A DNA stretch of 10,126 nt from CAVLDP01 sp963661945 (GTDB taxonomy: Bacteria; Bacillota; Clostridia; Lachnospirales; Lachnospiraceae), in NCBI GenBank assembly GCA_963661945.1, contig CAVLDP010000034.1, positions 1-10,126 of the forward strand, written 5' to 3'. Below the pieces are notes generated by a model. That model was not told the origin of the DNA, searched no databases, and saw only the letters and a list, made by a program, of their open reading frames with translations. Made by a program: the position numbers and the translations under genes. Below are positions 1 to 6,088 of the stretch, piece by piece. The stretch's first letter is position 1; every line of letters starts with the position of its first letter.

Positions 1-279
1 GCTCCGGAGTTCGCACATTTCAATGACGATGTGCTCTTTGGGGAGAACTGGAACAACGAGGATATCGATTTGAAGACAAGGAGCATCATTACAGTGGTTG
101 CTCTGATGGCGCAGGGAATTACAGACTCCTCTTTGAAGTTTCATCTTCAGAATGCGAAGGATCATGGCGTGACGAAGAAGGAAATTGCTGCGATTGTCAC
201 GCATACAGCATTTTACGCAGGCTGGCCGAAGGCCTGGGCTGTATTTAATCTCGCAAAGGAAGTATGGCCTGAAGAATAG
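1..279 (+). CDS. Carboxymuconolactone decarboxylase family protein, C-terminal part (5' end outside window)
   Basis: The frame is open from base 1 to the TAG at 277-279, giving 92 visible residues with no start codon that must be used; the GTG at 31 lies inside the domain, so the gene begins before the window. The visible part reads as the C-terminal half of the CMD fold: RSIITVVALMAQG, then FHLQNAKDHGVTKKEIAAIV, then HTAFYAGWPKAWAVF. These are the conserved helices of gamma-carboxymuconolactone decarboxylase-like proteins. No CxxC pair is visible, so this part does not resemble the AhpD peroxidase branch. The true substrate cannot be told from the fragment; many clostridial relatives are annotated only by family. 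It is convergent with the two-component operon at 380-3439. Confidence 0.85.
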   Translation, partial: APEFAHFNDDVLFGENWNNEDIDLKTRSIITVVALMAQGITDSSLKFHLQNAKDHGVTKKEIAAIVTHTAFYAGWPKAWAVFNLAKEVWPEE

Positions 280-287
280 GAGATGCC

Positions 288-377
288 ATGATAAAGGAGG
301 CGTGCTATTATACCAGCACGCCTGAATTGCTCAAAAAGTATGTGGAAATGGTTCCACCTGTAGATGAGCAAGAATGA
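288..377 (+). CDS. Possible 29-residue ORF, perhaps a gene remnant
   Basis: An ATG at 288 follows a good AGGAG (278-282) by five bases and opens a 29-codon frame ending in TGA at 375-377. The product begins MIKEACYYTSTPELLKKY and ends MVPPVDEQE. It is charged, has no membrane segment, and looks like the start of a normal soluble protein that stops early. It lies eight bases after the CMD stop, so it could be translated with that gene. It also spans two hairpins (298-323 and 342-357), which argues that the DNA may instead be an untranslated termination region. I do not recognise it. It could be a real small protein, a truncated remnant, or chance. Confidence 0.3.
   Translation: MIKEACYYTSTPELLKKYVEMVPPVDEQE
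298..323. terminator. Perfect 9-bp inverted repeat between convergent genes
   Basis: AGGCGTGCT (298-306) and AGCACGCCT (315-323) are perfect inverted copies around an eight-base loop. The GC-rich stem sits just past the CMD gene, where transcription from the left should end. It is not a textbook intrinsic terminator, because no T-run follows on the plus strand and only TTT follows on the minus strand. It may act as a weak bidirectional terminator or a 3'-end stabilising hairpin. Confidence 0.45.
333..357 (-). terminator. Probable intrinsic terminator of the two-component operon
   Basis: On the minus strand GTGGAA (357-352) and TTCCAC (347-342) form a six-base-pair stem with a four-base loop. 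After four bases comes TTTTT (337-333). It lies about 20 bases downstream of the last ORF of the minus-strand operon (stop at 380-382). The stem is short and the T-run slightly displaced, so strength is uncertain. Confidence 0.5.
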
Positions 378-379
378 TC

Positions 380-490
380 TTAGTTATGTAGTCCTTGGGT
401 TAGGGGAATCAGCATTAGAAGCACGACGATTCCAATAATACCAACTATGATGCCGAGGATTATATTTCCAAACACCATGGTGAGACACAT
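380..490 (-). CDS. Small single-helix membrane peptide at the end of the two-component operon (36 or 32 aa)
   Basis: The frame runs from ATG at 490 (36 aa, beginning MCLTMVFGN) or from the in-frame ATG at 478 (32 aa) to TAA at 382-380. Residues from the second start read MVFGNIILGIIVGIIGIVVL followed by LMLIPLTQGLHN. This is one continuous hydrophobic helix of about 21 residues rich in Ile, Val and Gly, with small-residue G-xxx-G spacings suited to helix packing. The 490 start lies 11 bases after the stop of the preceding gene. The sequence before it has only a weak AAGAG, so translation may depend on coupling with that gene. A probable terminator follows at 357-333. I do not know a family for it. 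The helix composition and operon position argue against chance, but the short length limits confidence. Confidence 0.55.
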   Translation of the reverse strand: MCLTMVFGNIILGIIVGIIGIVVLLMLIPLTQGLHN

Positions 491-501
491 ACTCTTATTC
501 A

Positions 502-1011
502 CTAATTTCCTAGAAGCTGTTCAGCCTTCTCGCAGACGCTGTAGGCTTCGTCATATTTTGCATCAATGAGTGGAAGGACCTTTATAGTTCTTCTTCGTTT
601 TACAATTTTGTATCCGAAGAAAGCTGCACCCCACAAGAAAAAACCGGGAATGGACAGAAGTATAGTAAGCCAAATGATGGGTGTTGCAGCAGTAACCGCA
701 AAGACTGAGCCAGCCATGAATGCACAACCTATCAGGCCACATGTTAGAGATACAATCATTGGCAAGGAATTTTTGGAAGCTTCTAATGCAGAGATTTCTT
801 CCATGCACGCTTCGTAGTGACGTTGCAGTCGGGTAAGTTCGGTTTTGCTTAGGATATTTCGATTTCGTTTGAAATGGAGTATAACCTTTCCAGGTTGCTT
901 CTCCTCTTGCATGTTTTCATCCAGCTTCCAACCAAAGCTTGCATAACCGTCAATATACTGCGAGTAAAGTTCCTCTTCGATAGTTACCTTCATATAATCA
1001 TAGCTTTCCAT
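502..1011 (-). CDS. Two-helix membrane protein of unknown function, two-component operon
   Basis: The 169-residue product has a hydrophilic N-terminal part of about 80 residues (MESYDYMKVTIEEELYSQYI at the start; then KVILHFKRNR and a predicted helix LSKTELTRLQRHYEACMEEI). Two membrane helices follow at about 85-107 and 110-134, joined by a very short turn, and then a basic stop-transfer VKRRR and an amphipathic tail. The charges put both termini in the cytoplasm. The start is secure: AGAGGTGA lies just upstream and the ATG directly abuts the TAA of the kinase gene. I have the impression that similar proteins accompany two-component systems in other Firmicutes, but I cannot name a family. A role as accessory sensor or partner of the kinase is inferred only from the operon. 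Confidence 0.85.
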   Translation of the reverse strand: MESYDYMKVTIEEELYSQYIDGYASFGWKLDENMQEEKQPGKVILHFKRNRNILSKTELTRLQRHYEACMEEISALEASKNSLPMIVSLTCGLIGCAFMAGSVFAVTAATPIIWLTILLSIPGFFLWGAAFFGYKIVKRRRTIKVLPLIDAKYDEAYSVCEKAEQLLGN

Positions 1012-2091
1012 TTAATTCACCTCTTTTCTATGCGCTTTTGGCATAATTACCGTAAAGGTACTGCCAAGACTTATGCTACTTTCTACATTGATCTGGAAGT
1101 CATTTAATTGTAGTACTCGTAGTGCTAGGGATAGACCAAGGCCATTTCCTTCTGTTGCATGGGATGTATCTCCCTGATAGAATTTTTCGAAAATGTGGTC
1201 CTTTGTATTTTCATCCATGCCACAACCTGTGTCCTGCACAGACACATAGATGTGATGATCATCTGAGGATTCTGTAAGTAGAATACGGCCACCAACATCA
1301 GTAAACTTTATTGCATTAGAAATGAGATTATTCCACACAAGTTCCATGAGAGATGGGTCAGCTGCGATTTCTGCTCGATCCTCCATGTCTGCATCAAAGT
1401 TAAGATCCTTCAAATCCCAGGCGTCTTCGAAGCATAGAGCACACTCAGCAAGCTGGGCACAAACATCATAGATTTGAATCTCCGGTGTGATTGCTTGCTT
1501 TTCTAATTTGTTTAACTTCAGGATATTGCTGATAAGGTCAGACAGCCGTTTAGAGGATTGGTAAATCGTATCCGCGTATTCGTTCTGTGTGTCTGAAAGC
1601 TTCGTCATGCGAAGTAGCTCGGCATTATTTTGAATGATCGAAAGAGGTGTTTTGATCTCATGGGATACATTAGAGAAAAAGTCAGTTTTTAGCGTTTCGA
1701 TACTGCCCAATTCCTCTACCATTTTATTAAAATCCATAATCATAATGTCCAGATAATCCAGCTTATCTGAGGTGTGGATAGGCGGCACATAGACAGAGAA
1801 ATCACCATTAGCTACCTGCTTTGTCGCCTCTGCAAGTCGATGCAAGGGTTCGTCATAGGTTTTTTGTATCTTCTTTTGAGTAAATAAGGTTAGTCCTATA
1901 GCGACGAGGGCCCAATACAGAAGCGTGATGTGGGTTTGCAGAATTTTACCGATATCAAGCCAATTCATACTTAGAATTAATCCAGTATGTAGGCCGCTCA
2001 TAAGAAATAATACAAGAAGATATATAAAAAATAGTGACACCGGGAAGCGGTTATCTCGAACCTTCTTTTCCTGAGGATTAATATTCTTCAT
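1012..2091 (-). CDS. Membrane sensor histidine kinase with minimal extracellular region
   Basis: The 359-residue protein autophosphorylates on histidine and passes the phosphate to the partner regulator encoded just upstream. Two membrane helices lie at about 18-40 and 53-71, separated by only about 12 residues, so there is essentially no extracellular sensor domain. A HAMP-like linker follows (about 72-125). The H-box FFSNVSHEIKTPLS puts the phospho-acceptor at His144. The ATP-binding domain shows the N-box WNNLISNAIKFT (Asn254 and Asn259), the G1 box DTGCGM (287-292), the F-box FEKFY and the G2 box GNGLGLS (315-321). All catalytic boxes are present. Its ATG overlaps the regulator's stop as ATGA. 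With no outer domain it may sense within the membrane or through the co-encoded membrane proteins; this is inference. Confidence 0.95.
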   Translation of the reverse strand: MKNINPQEKKVRDNRFPVSLFFIYLLVLFLMSGLHTGLILSMNWLDIGKILQTHITLLYWALVAIGLTLFTQKKIQKTYDEPLHRLAEATKQVANGDFSVYVPPIHTSDKLDYLDIMIMDFNKMVEELGSIETLKTDFFSNVSHEIKTPLSIIQNNAELLRMTKLSDTQNEYADTIYQSSKRLSDLISNILKLNKLEKQAITPEIQIYDVCAQLAECALCFEDAWDLKDLNFDADMEDRAEIAADPSLMELVWNNLISNAIKFTDVGGRILLTESSDDHHIYVSVQDTGCGMDENTKDHIFEKFYQGDTSHATEGNGLGLSLALRVLQLNDFQINVESSISLGSTFTVIMPKAHRKEVN

Positions 2092-2759
2092 TTTAGCACC
2101 GCCTTATAGCCAAGCCCGCGTACAGTTTTAATTTCAAAACCGTCGCAACTGGAAAATTTATCTCGCAATTTGGTAATGTAGACGTCTACCGCTCGAAGAC
2201 TGGTATTAGAGTCAATTCCCCAGAACTCATCCATGAGTTGAGCACGGGAAAAGGTTTTCTTCGGATAGGAGAGGAGCTTGTAGAGGATGTTGAATTCTCG
2301 TGTCGTTACTGGGACCTCTTCACCGTCAATTGCTGCAGTCAGACCATCGGCATCCAGTTCCAAATTGCCAACAGTCAGTTTTCGCTCCATCAAAATATTA
2401 GCTCGCCTGAGTAGTGCTCTGACGCGAAGCAGTAATTCATCGAGCTGTACCGGCTTGACCATATAATCATCGATTCCGATTAGAAAACCCCTTTGCTTGG
2501 AAGGAAGATCATCTCTGGCAGACATAAAGAGAATTGGAATATGCCTGTTGACTTTTCGGACGGTTTCGGCGAATTCAAAGCCATCGATGTCAGGCAGCAT
2601 GATGTCGGAAATGATCAGGTCATAGAGATTATTATACATTTCGTCATAGGCATCATTTGCGTGCAAAAAGCCTTTGGCTTCAAAGCCGCTGTCGTTTAGA
2701 TAAGTGCATACAGCCTGGTTGAGCTTGCTGTCATCTTCAAGTACCAAGATATGTATCAT
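2088..2759 (-). CDS. OmpR/PhoB-family response regulator
   Basis: This 223-residue regulator is the partner of the downstream kinase. The receiver domain covers about 1-115, with the acidic pair Asp9-Asp10, phospho-acceptor Asp52 (LIISDIMLPD), Ser80 (FMSARDD) and Lys102 (MVKP). A C-terminal winged helix spans about 125-223, with TTREFNILYKLL, the recognition-helix region SLRAVDVYITKLRDKF and the wing GLGYKAV. A strong AGGAGGA sits six bases before the ATG. The start overlaps the stop of the upstream membrane-protein gene as ATGA, and the stop overlaps the kinase start. OmpR-type proteins bind tandem direct repeats about 10-11 bp apart, and such repeats lie at the operon promoter (3494-3532), which suggests autoregulation. 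Confidence 0.96.
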   Translation of the reverse strand: MIHILVLEDDSKLNQAVCTYLNDSGFEAKGFLHANDAYDEMYNNLYDLIISDIMLPDIDGFEFAETVRKVNRHIPILFMSARDDLPSKQRGFLIGIDDYMVKPVQLDELLLRVRALLRRANILMERKLTVGNLELDADGLTAAIDGEEVPVTTREFNILYKLLSYPKKTFSRAQLMDEFWGIDSNTSLRAVDVYITKLRDKFSSCDGFEIKTVRGLGYKAVLK

Positions 2760-3439
2760 GATAGTTCCTCCTGCCTCATTAATTTTATTTCCTTATTGGA
2801 ATGAATAATCATATAGATTGCTATGATTAGAATAATCGTGCATACACCACCAGCAGTTGCTCCGGTCATTATGTTGTGAAATTTATCATCTTTACTATCA
2901 TCAAATTGAGCGAGCAGCGCAGACTCTAAGGATAAGATGGCAACCAGTGCAGTAGCAAGCTGTAATACCTTGGCTGCTGATATGACGGGGCTGTTGTATT
3001 TGCGATATTTGAAAACGCTAACTATAGCGACTATAATGCTGTAAAAAGCGTAGAAGGCCATAGCATAAATCAGGTATCCGACATACTGAAAGCTCTCATT
3101 TCCTCGGATAACCATAATTGCCACATAGCTGAGAGCCAGATTGATTAATAGTAGCATTCCACCACACATACGATATTGTTTCCACTCTGATTTCATATTC
3201 ACGCCAAAGGCATTTTTGTTGGAATGGCGGAGTAATGCGAAGCGAATTATAACAAGCAAGAGATAATAGATGGCCAAGGAACCAAACCAGACGGAACTGT
3301 AATAGATACTGAACGCAAATTTTATAATTGCATAGACTACATTAAATACCACACTAAAGTATAGAGATAATCGTATTTGAAAAGTTATATCCATAGTATA
3401 ACGACGAAGTATAGGGAATTTATCCATTATTCTATCCAT
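2756..3439 (-). CDS. Polytopic (about six-helix) membrane protein, first gene of the two-component operon
   Basis: The 227-residue product has hydrophobic segments at about 23-46, 50-68, 92-111, 119-143, 154-177 and 190-211, with short loops and a charged tail (SNKEIKLMRQEELS). No transporter, enzyme or peptidase motif is visible. The start is uncertain. The ATG at 3439 is used here; ATG codons five and sixteen residues in are alternatives, and a GAAAGGA lies rather far upstream (about 19 bases). The frame is open a little further upstream but has no usable start codon there. It is translationally coupled to the regulator gene by ATGA. As the first gene of a TCS operon it is a candidate sensor, target or immunity protein. 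The function is unknown. Confidence 0.85.
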   Translation of the reverse strand: MDRIMDKFPILRRYTMDITFQIRLSLYFSVVFNVVYAIIKFAFSIYYSSVWFGSLAIYYLLLVIIRFALLRHSNKNAFGVNMKSEWKQYRMCGGMLLLINLALSYVAIMVIRGNESFQYVGYLIYAMAFYAFYSIIVAIVSVFKYRKYNSPVISAAKVLQLATALVAILSLESALLAQFDDSKDDKFHNIMTGATAGGVCTIILIIAIYMIIHSNKEIKLMRQEELS

Positions 3440-3474
3440 TATTTCATCACTTAGTTTATCCTTTCTGGATTTTA

Positions 3475-3532
3475 ATTATATCATAGCGTTTTATGTTATC
3501 TCTTTGTTTAAGAATTGTTTGAGAATTGTTAA
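3475..3532 (-). promoter_or_regulatory. Two-component operon promoter with four 11-bp-phased operator hexamers
   Basis: Reading the minus strand, four related hexamers are separated by exactly five bases: TTAACA (3532-3527), CAAACA (3521-3516), TAAACA (3510-3505) and ATAACA (3499-3494). The first two spacers are identical (ATTCT). A perfect -10 box TATAAT lies at 3480-3475, and no good -35 box is present: the place where it should be overlaps the last hexamer. This is the layout of PhoP/PhoB-type activated promoters, where an OmpR-family regulator bound to direct repeats substitutes for the -35 element. The likely binder is the regulator at 2088-2759. The same repeats could also affect the divergent sirtuin gene, for which I found no clear promoter of its own. 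Confidence 0.65.
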
Positions 3533-3571
3533 TAGGAATGTTTTTGACGGAAAATTGGAGGTTTACCTAAG

Positions 3572-4318
3572 ATGGAACAAGACAAGATTCAAAGATTAAA
3601 AGAAATGATTGATTCATCCAGTTCAATCGTGTTTTTTGGTGGGGCTGGAGTATCTACAGAGAGTGGAATTCCGGATTTTCGGAGTAAGGACGGACTATAT
3701 AATCAGCACGATGTTGCCTTTGAGAAGTATCGACCAGAATATCTATTGAGCCATACCTGTTTGATACGTGAGCCTAAGGTTTATTTCGAATTTCATCGTC
3801 AGAAGATGGATACTCGTCTGATTGAACCAAATGATGCACATAAGTATCTTGCCAGACTTGAGGATGAAGGCAAACTAAGTGCGATCGTGACTCAGAATAT
3901 CGACGGTCTCCACCAGAAGGCTGGCAGCAAACGAGTATATGAGATCCATGGCAGTGCACTTAGGAATTATTGCATGCGTTGCGGCAAGAAATATGATTCG
4001 GATTTCATTTTCGATAATGAGGAAGAGATTCCGCACTGTTCCTGTGGAGGAATGGTGCGACCAGATATTACTTTATATGAAGAAGGACTTCCAGAGGAGG
4101 CGGTAAGTCGAGCCTTATCTATCATCGCATCATCTGACATGATGATAATTGGCGGAACCTCACTTACTGTGTATCCAGCAGCTTCCTTTATTCAATATTT
4201 CAAGGGGAAATACTTATGCGTCATTAATCGTGATGAACTTGATGTACAGCTTGGCCAGGAGAGTTTGATGATTAATGAGCCAATTGGTCAGGTATTCTCT
4301 GCACTTAGTGAATTGTAG
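3572..4318 (+). CDS. cobB: SIR2-family NAD-dependent protein deacylase (sirtuin)
   Basis: The 248-residue enzyme removes acyl groups from protein lysines using NAD, giving nicotinamide and O-acyl-ADP-ribose. The NAD-binding motif GAGVSTESGIPDFRS lies at 25-38, the TQNIDGLHQKAG motif at 107-117, and the catalytic His126 in HGS. A structural zinc site is formed by Cys134, Cys137, Cys156 and Cys158 (CMRC and CSC). GGTSLTVYPAA (194-204) closes the Rossmann fold. Length and motif order are normal for a complete bacterial sirtuin. A GGAGG ends ten bases before the ATG. It is divergent from the two-component operon and 107 bp ahead of iscS, which has its own promoter, so it may be a single-gene unit. 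No clear terminator was found after it. Confidence 0.95.
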   Translation: MEQDKIQRLKEMIDSSSSIVFFGGAGVSTESGIPDFRSKDGLYNQHDVAFEKYRPEYLLSHTCLIREPKVYFEFHRQKMDTRLIEPNDAHKYLARLEDEGKLSAIVTQNIDGLHQKAGSKRVYEIHGSALRNYCMRCGKKYDSDFIFDNEEEIPHCSCGGMVRPDITLYEEGLPEEAVSRALSIIASSDMMIIGGTSLTVYPAASFIQYFKGKYLCVINRDELDVQLGQESLMINEPIGQVFSALSEL

Positions 4319-4357
4319 TTAAATAAATACAATCCACTATGAAAAAGCCCATATAAA

Positions 4358-4408
4358 CCTATTGACAAAGTAGGTATATAAAAATATAATACCTACTAAA
4401 CCAATAGG
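4358..4408. promoter_or_regulatory. Two CCTA-N9-TAGG operators at the isc promoter
   Basis: Site 1 is CCTA-TTGACAAAG-TAGG (4358-4374) and swallows the -35 box. Site 2 is CCTA-CTAAACCAA-TAGG (4392-4408) and begins two bases after the -10 box, over the likely start site. The centres are 34 bp apart. The inner arms also form a perfect 9-bp inverted repeat, AGTAGGTAT (4369-4377) with ATACCTACT (4389-4397). The same arms and spacing recur at the metY promoter. Dyads of this size at isc and cysteine genes are typical of Rrf2-family repressors (IscR, CymR), but the binder is not encoded in this window. Confidence 0.7.
4362..4390 (+). promoter_or_regulatory. Sigma-A promoter of the isc operon
   Basis: TTGACA (4362-4367) and TATAAT (4385-4390) are both consensus and are spaced by exactly 17 bases. 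A start site near 4397 would give a leader of about 30 bases, ending in AAGGAG (4413-4418) seven bases before the iscS ATG. Such a strong promoter implies that expression is limited by a repressor, which fits the two palindromes at 4358-4408. Confidence 0.9.
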
Positions 4409-4425
4409 AAATAAGGAGAAAATCA

Positions 4426-5613
4426 ATGGGCAAGAGGATATATTTAGACAATGCAGCAACGACAAAGGTTGCGCCAGAAGTGTTTGAAGCGATGAAGCCA
4501 TATTTTGAGATAGAATATGGTAATCCATCGAGTGCATATGAATTTGCGGGGCATATCGCAGGGCATGTTGATGAAGCAAGAAATGTAATTGCAGAATCTA
4601 TTGGTGCTAAGTCAAAAGAAATCTTCTTCACCGGAGGAGGAAGCGAGTCAGATAACTGGGCAATCAAGGGAGTAGCGGATGCACTTCAGTCTAAGGGCAA
4701 GCATATCATCACATCGAAGATTGAGCATCATGCAGTATTACATACCTGCGAATTCTTAGAGAAGCATGGATATGAGGTTACCTACCTCGATGTAGATGAA
4801 GAAGGCTTTGTTCGACCAGAGGAGTTAGAGGCTGCGATTCGTCCGGATACGATTCTTGTATCTATTATGTTTGCAAATAATGAAATTGGAACGATAGAGC
4901 CGATTGCAAAGCTTGGTGAGATTTGTCATAAGCATAATGTATATTTCCATACTGATGCGGTTCAGGCTTTCGCACACGTACCAATTAATGTAGATGAGAT
5001 GAATATTGATATGCTCTCTGCCAGTGCGCATAAGATTAATGGACCAAAGGGTATTGGCCTTCTCTATATTAGAACAGGTGTCAAGATTTCGAATCTGATT
5101 CACGGTGGCGGCCAGGAGAGAGGAAGAAGAGCTGGAACTACAAATGCGGCTGGTATTATTGGTTTTGCTGAGGCAGTCCGACTTGCGAGTGAGAAGATGG
5201 AAAAGCGTATCCAGTATGAGTCGCGCCTTAGAGACCGTCTCATTGACAAGCTTCTTACTGAGATTCCTTATACCAGGGTAAATGGCAGCAGGACGGAACG
5301 CCTGTCGAATAATGTGAATTGCTGCTTCCGGTTTATTGAGGGTGAATCTCTTCTCATCATGTTAGATCAGAAGGGAATTTGCGCATCTTCTGGTAGCGCA
5401 TGTACTTCAGGTTCTCTCGATCCATCTCATGTACTTCTTGCTATTGGCTTGCCTCATGAGATTGCACATGGATCACTTCGTCTTACCCTATCGGATGAGA
5501 CGACCGAAGAGGATATTGATTATACCGTAGAGTCACTTAAGGCAATTGTGGAACGCTTGCGTTCTATGTCGCCACTTTACGAAGATTTTGTTAAGAAGAA
5601 TAAGGAGGCTTAA
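4426..5613 (+). CDS. iscS: Cysteine desulfurase IscS (NifS-like, group I)
   Basis: This PLP enzyme converts cysteine to alanine and carries the sulfur as a persulfide to acceptors, here probably IscU and MnmA. The 395-residue protein starts with IYLDNAATTK (5-14). It has His101 (IEHHAV), Asp177 and Gln180 for cofactor contact, and the PLP lysine Lys203 in SASAHKINGPKG. The active-site Cys326 lies in the extended loop ASSGSACTSGS, which marks the IscS/NifS group rather than SufS. The length is normal. The AAGGAG site and the strong promoter just upstream support the start. iscU follows after one base, so the two are tightly coupled. No iscR gene precedes it, unlike many clostridial isc operons. 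A role restricted to NadA maturation, as for Bacillus NifS, is less likely with iscU adjacent. Confidence 0.97.
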   Translation: MGKRIYLDNAATTKVAPEVFEAMKPYFEIEYGNPSSAYEFAGHIAGHVDEARNVIAESIGAKSKEIFFTGGGSESDNWAIKGVADALQSKGKHIITSKIEHHAVLHTCEFLEKHGYEVTYLDVDEEGFVRPEELEAAIRPDTILVSIMFANNEIGTIEPIAKLGEICHKHNVYFHTDAVQAFAHVPINVDEMNIDMLSASAHKINGPKGIGLLYIRTGVKISNLIHGGGQERGRRAGTTNAAGIIGFAEAVRLASEKMEKRIQYESRLRDRLIDKLLTEIPYTRVNGSRTERLSNNVNCCFRFIEGESLLIMLDQKGICASSGSACTSGSLDPSHVLLAIGLPHEIAHGSLRLTLSDETTEEDIDYTVESLKAIVERLRSMSPLYEDFVKKNKEA

Positions 5614-5614
5614 G

Positions 5615-6076
5615 ATGAGTCAGGTTACAGAATATAGTGAGAAGGTAATGGATCATTTCACAAATCCTAGAAATGTAGGAGAGATTGATGATGCATCTGG
5701 TGTAGGTACTGTAGGAAATGCCAAGTGTGGAGATATCATGCGTATGTATCTTGATATTGACGAAAATCAGGTGGTTCGAGATGCTAAGTTTAAGACCTTT
5801 GGCTGTGGAGCAGCAGTAGCAACAAGTTCCATGGCAACGGAGCTTGTAATCGGTAAGACCGTACAGGAAGCACTTGAGGTTACGAACAAGGCAGTTATGG
5901 AGGCACTCGATGGACTTCCACCAGTGAAGGTTCATTGTTCTCTTCTTGCTGAGCAGGCAATTCATGCAGCTCTCTGGGATTATGCTGAGAAGCACAATCT
6001 CAAGATTGAAGGCTTGAAGCCACCTGTAAATGATATTGACGAAACCGAAGAGTTCTATGAGATGCAGGGCGAATAG
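5615..6076 (+). CDS. iscU: Fe-S cluster scaffold protein IscU
   Basis: IscU accepts sulfur from IscS and assembles [2Fe-2S]/[4Fe-4S] clusters for transfer to apoproteins. The 153-residue protein has the three cluster cysteines in their usual settings: Cys38 (GNAKCGD), Cys64 (FGCGAAVATSS) and Cys108 preceded by His107 (VKVHCSLLAEQAI). Asp40 is the residue whose change stabilises clusters in relatives. The start at 5615 is chosen over an upstream in-frame ATG at 5546, because AAGGAGG (5602-5608) is well placed and MSQVTEYSEKVMDHFTNPRN is the normal N-terminus. The C-terminal tail is about 20 residues longer than in E. coli IscU and acidic, ending DETEEFYEMQGE. No iscA, hscA, hscB or fdx follows, as in the reduced clostridial ISC system. 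Confidence 0.96.
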   Translation: MSQVTEYSEKVMDHFTNPRNVGEIDDASGVGTVGNAKCGDIMRMYLDIDENQVVRDAKFKTFGCGAAVATSSMATELVIGKTVQEALEVTNKAVMEALDGLPPVKVHCSLLAEQAIHAALWDYAEKHNLKIEGLKPPVNDIDETEEFYEMQGE

Positions 6077-6088
6077 GGGTTCAATAGA

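Noticed and set aside
302..325. GTG ORF right after AAAGGAGGC on the plus strand.
   Set aside because: The ribosome site is only one base from the GTG, the frame is seven codons long, and the bases form the hairpin stem.
3544..3573. TTGACG (3544-3549) with TAAGAT (3568-3573) as a promoter for the sirtuin gene.
   Set aside because: The -10 box would overlap the sirtuin start codon and leave no room for the GGAGG ribosome site in the transcript.
5546..5614. Upstream in-frame ATG extending IscU by 23 residues.
   Set aside because: It would overlap iscS, lacks the usual N-terminus and ignores the well-placed AAGGAGG before 5615.
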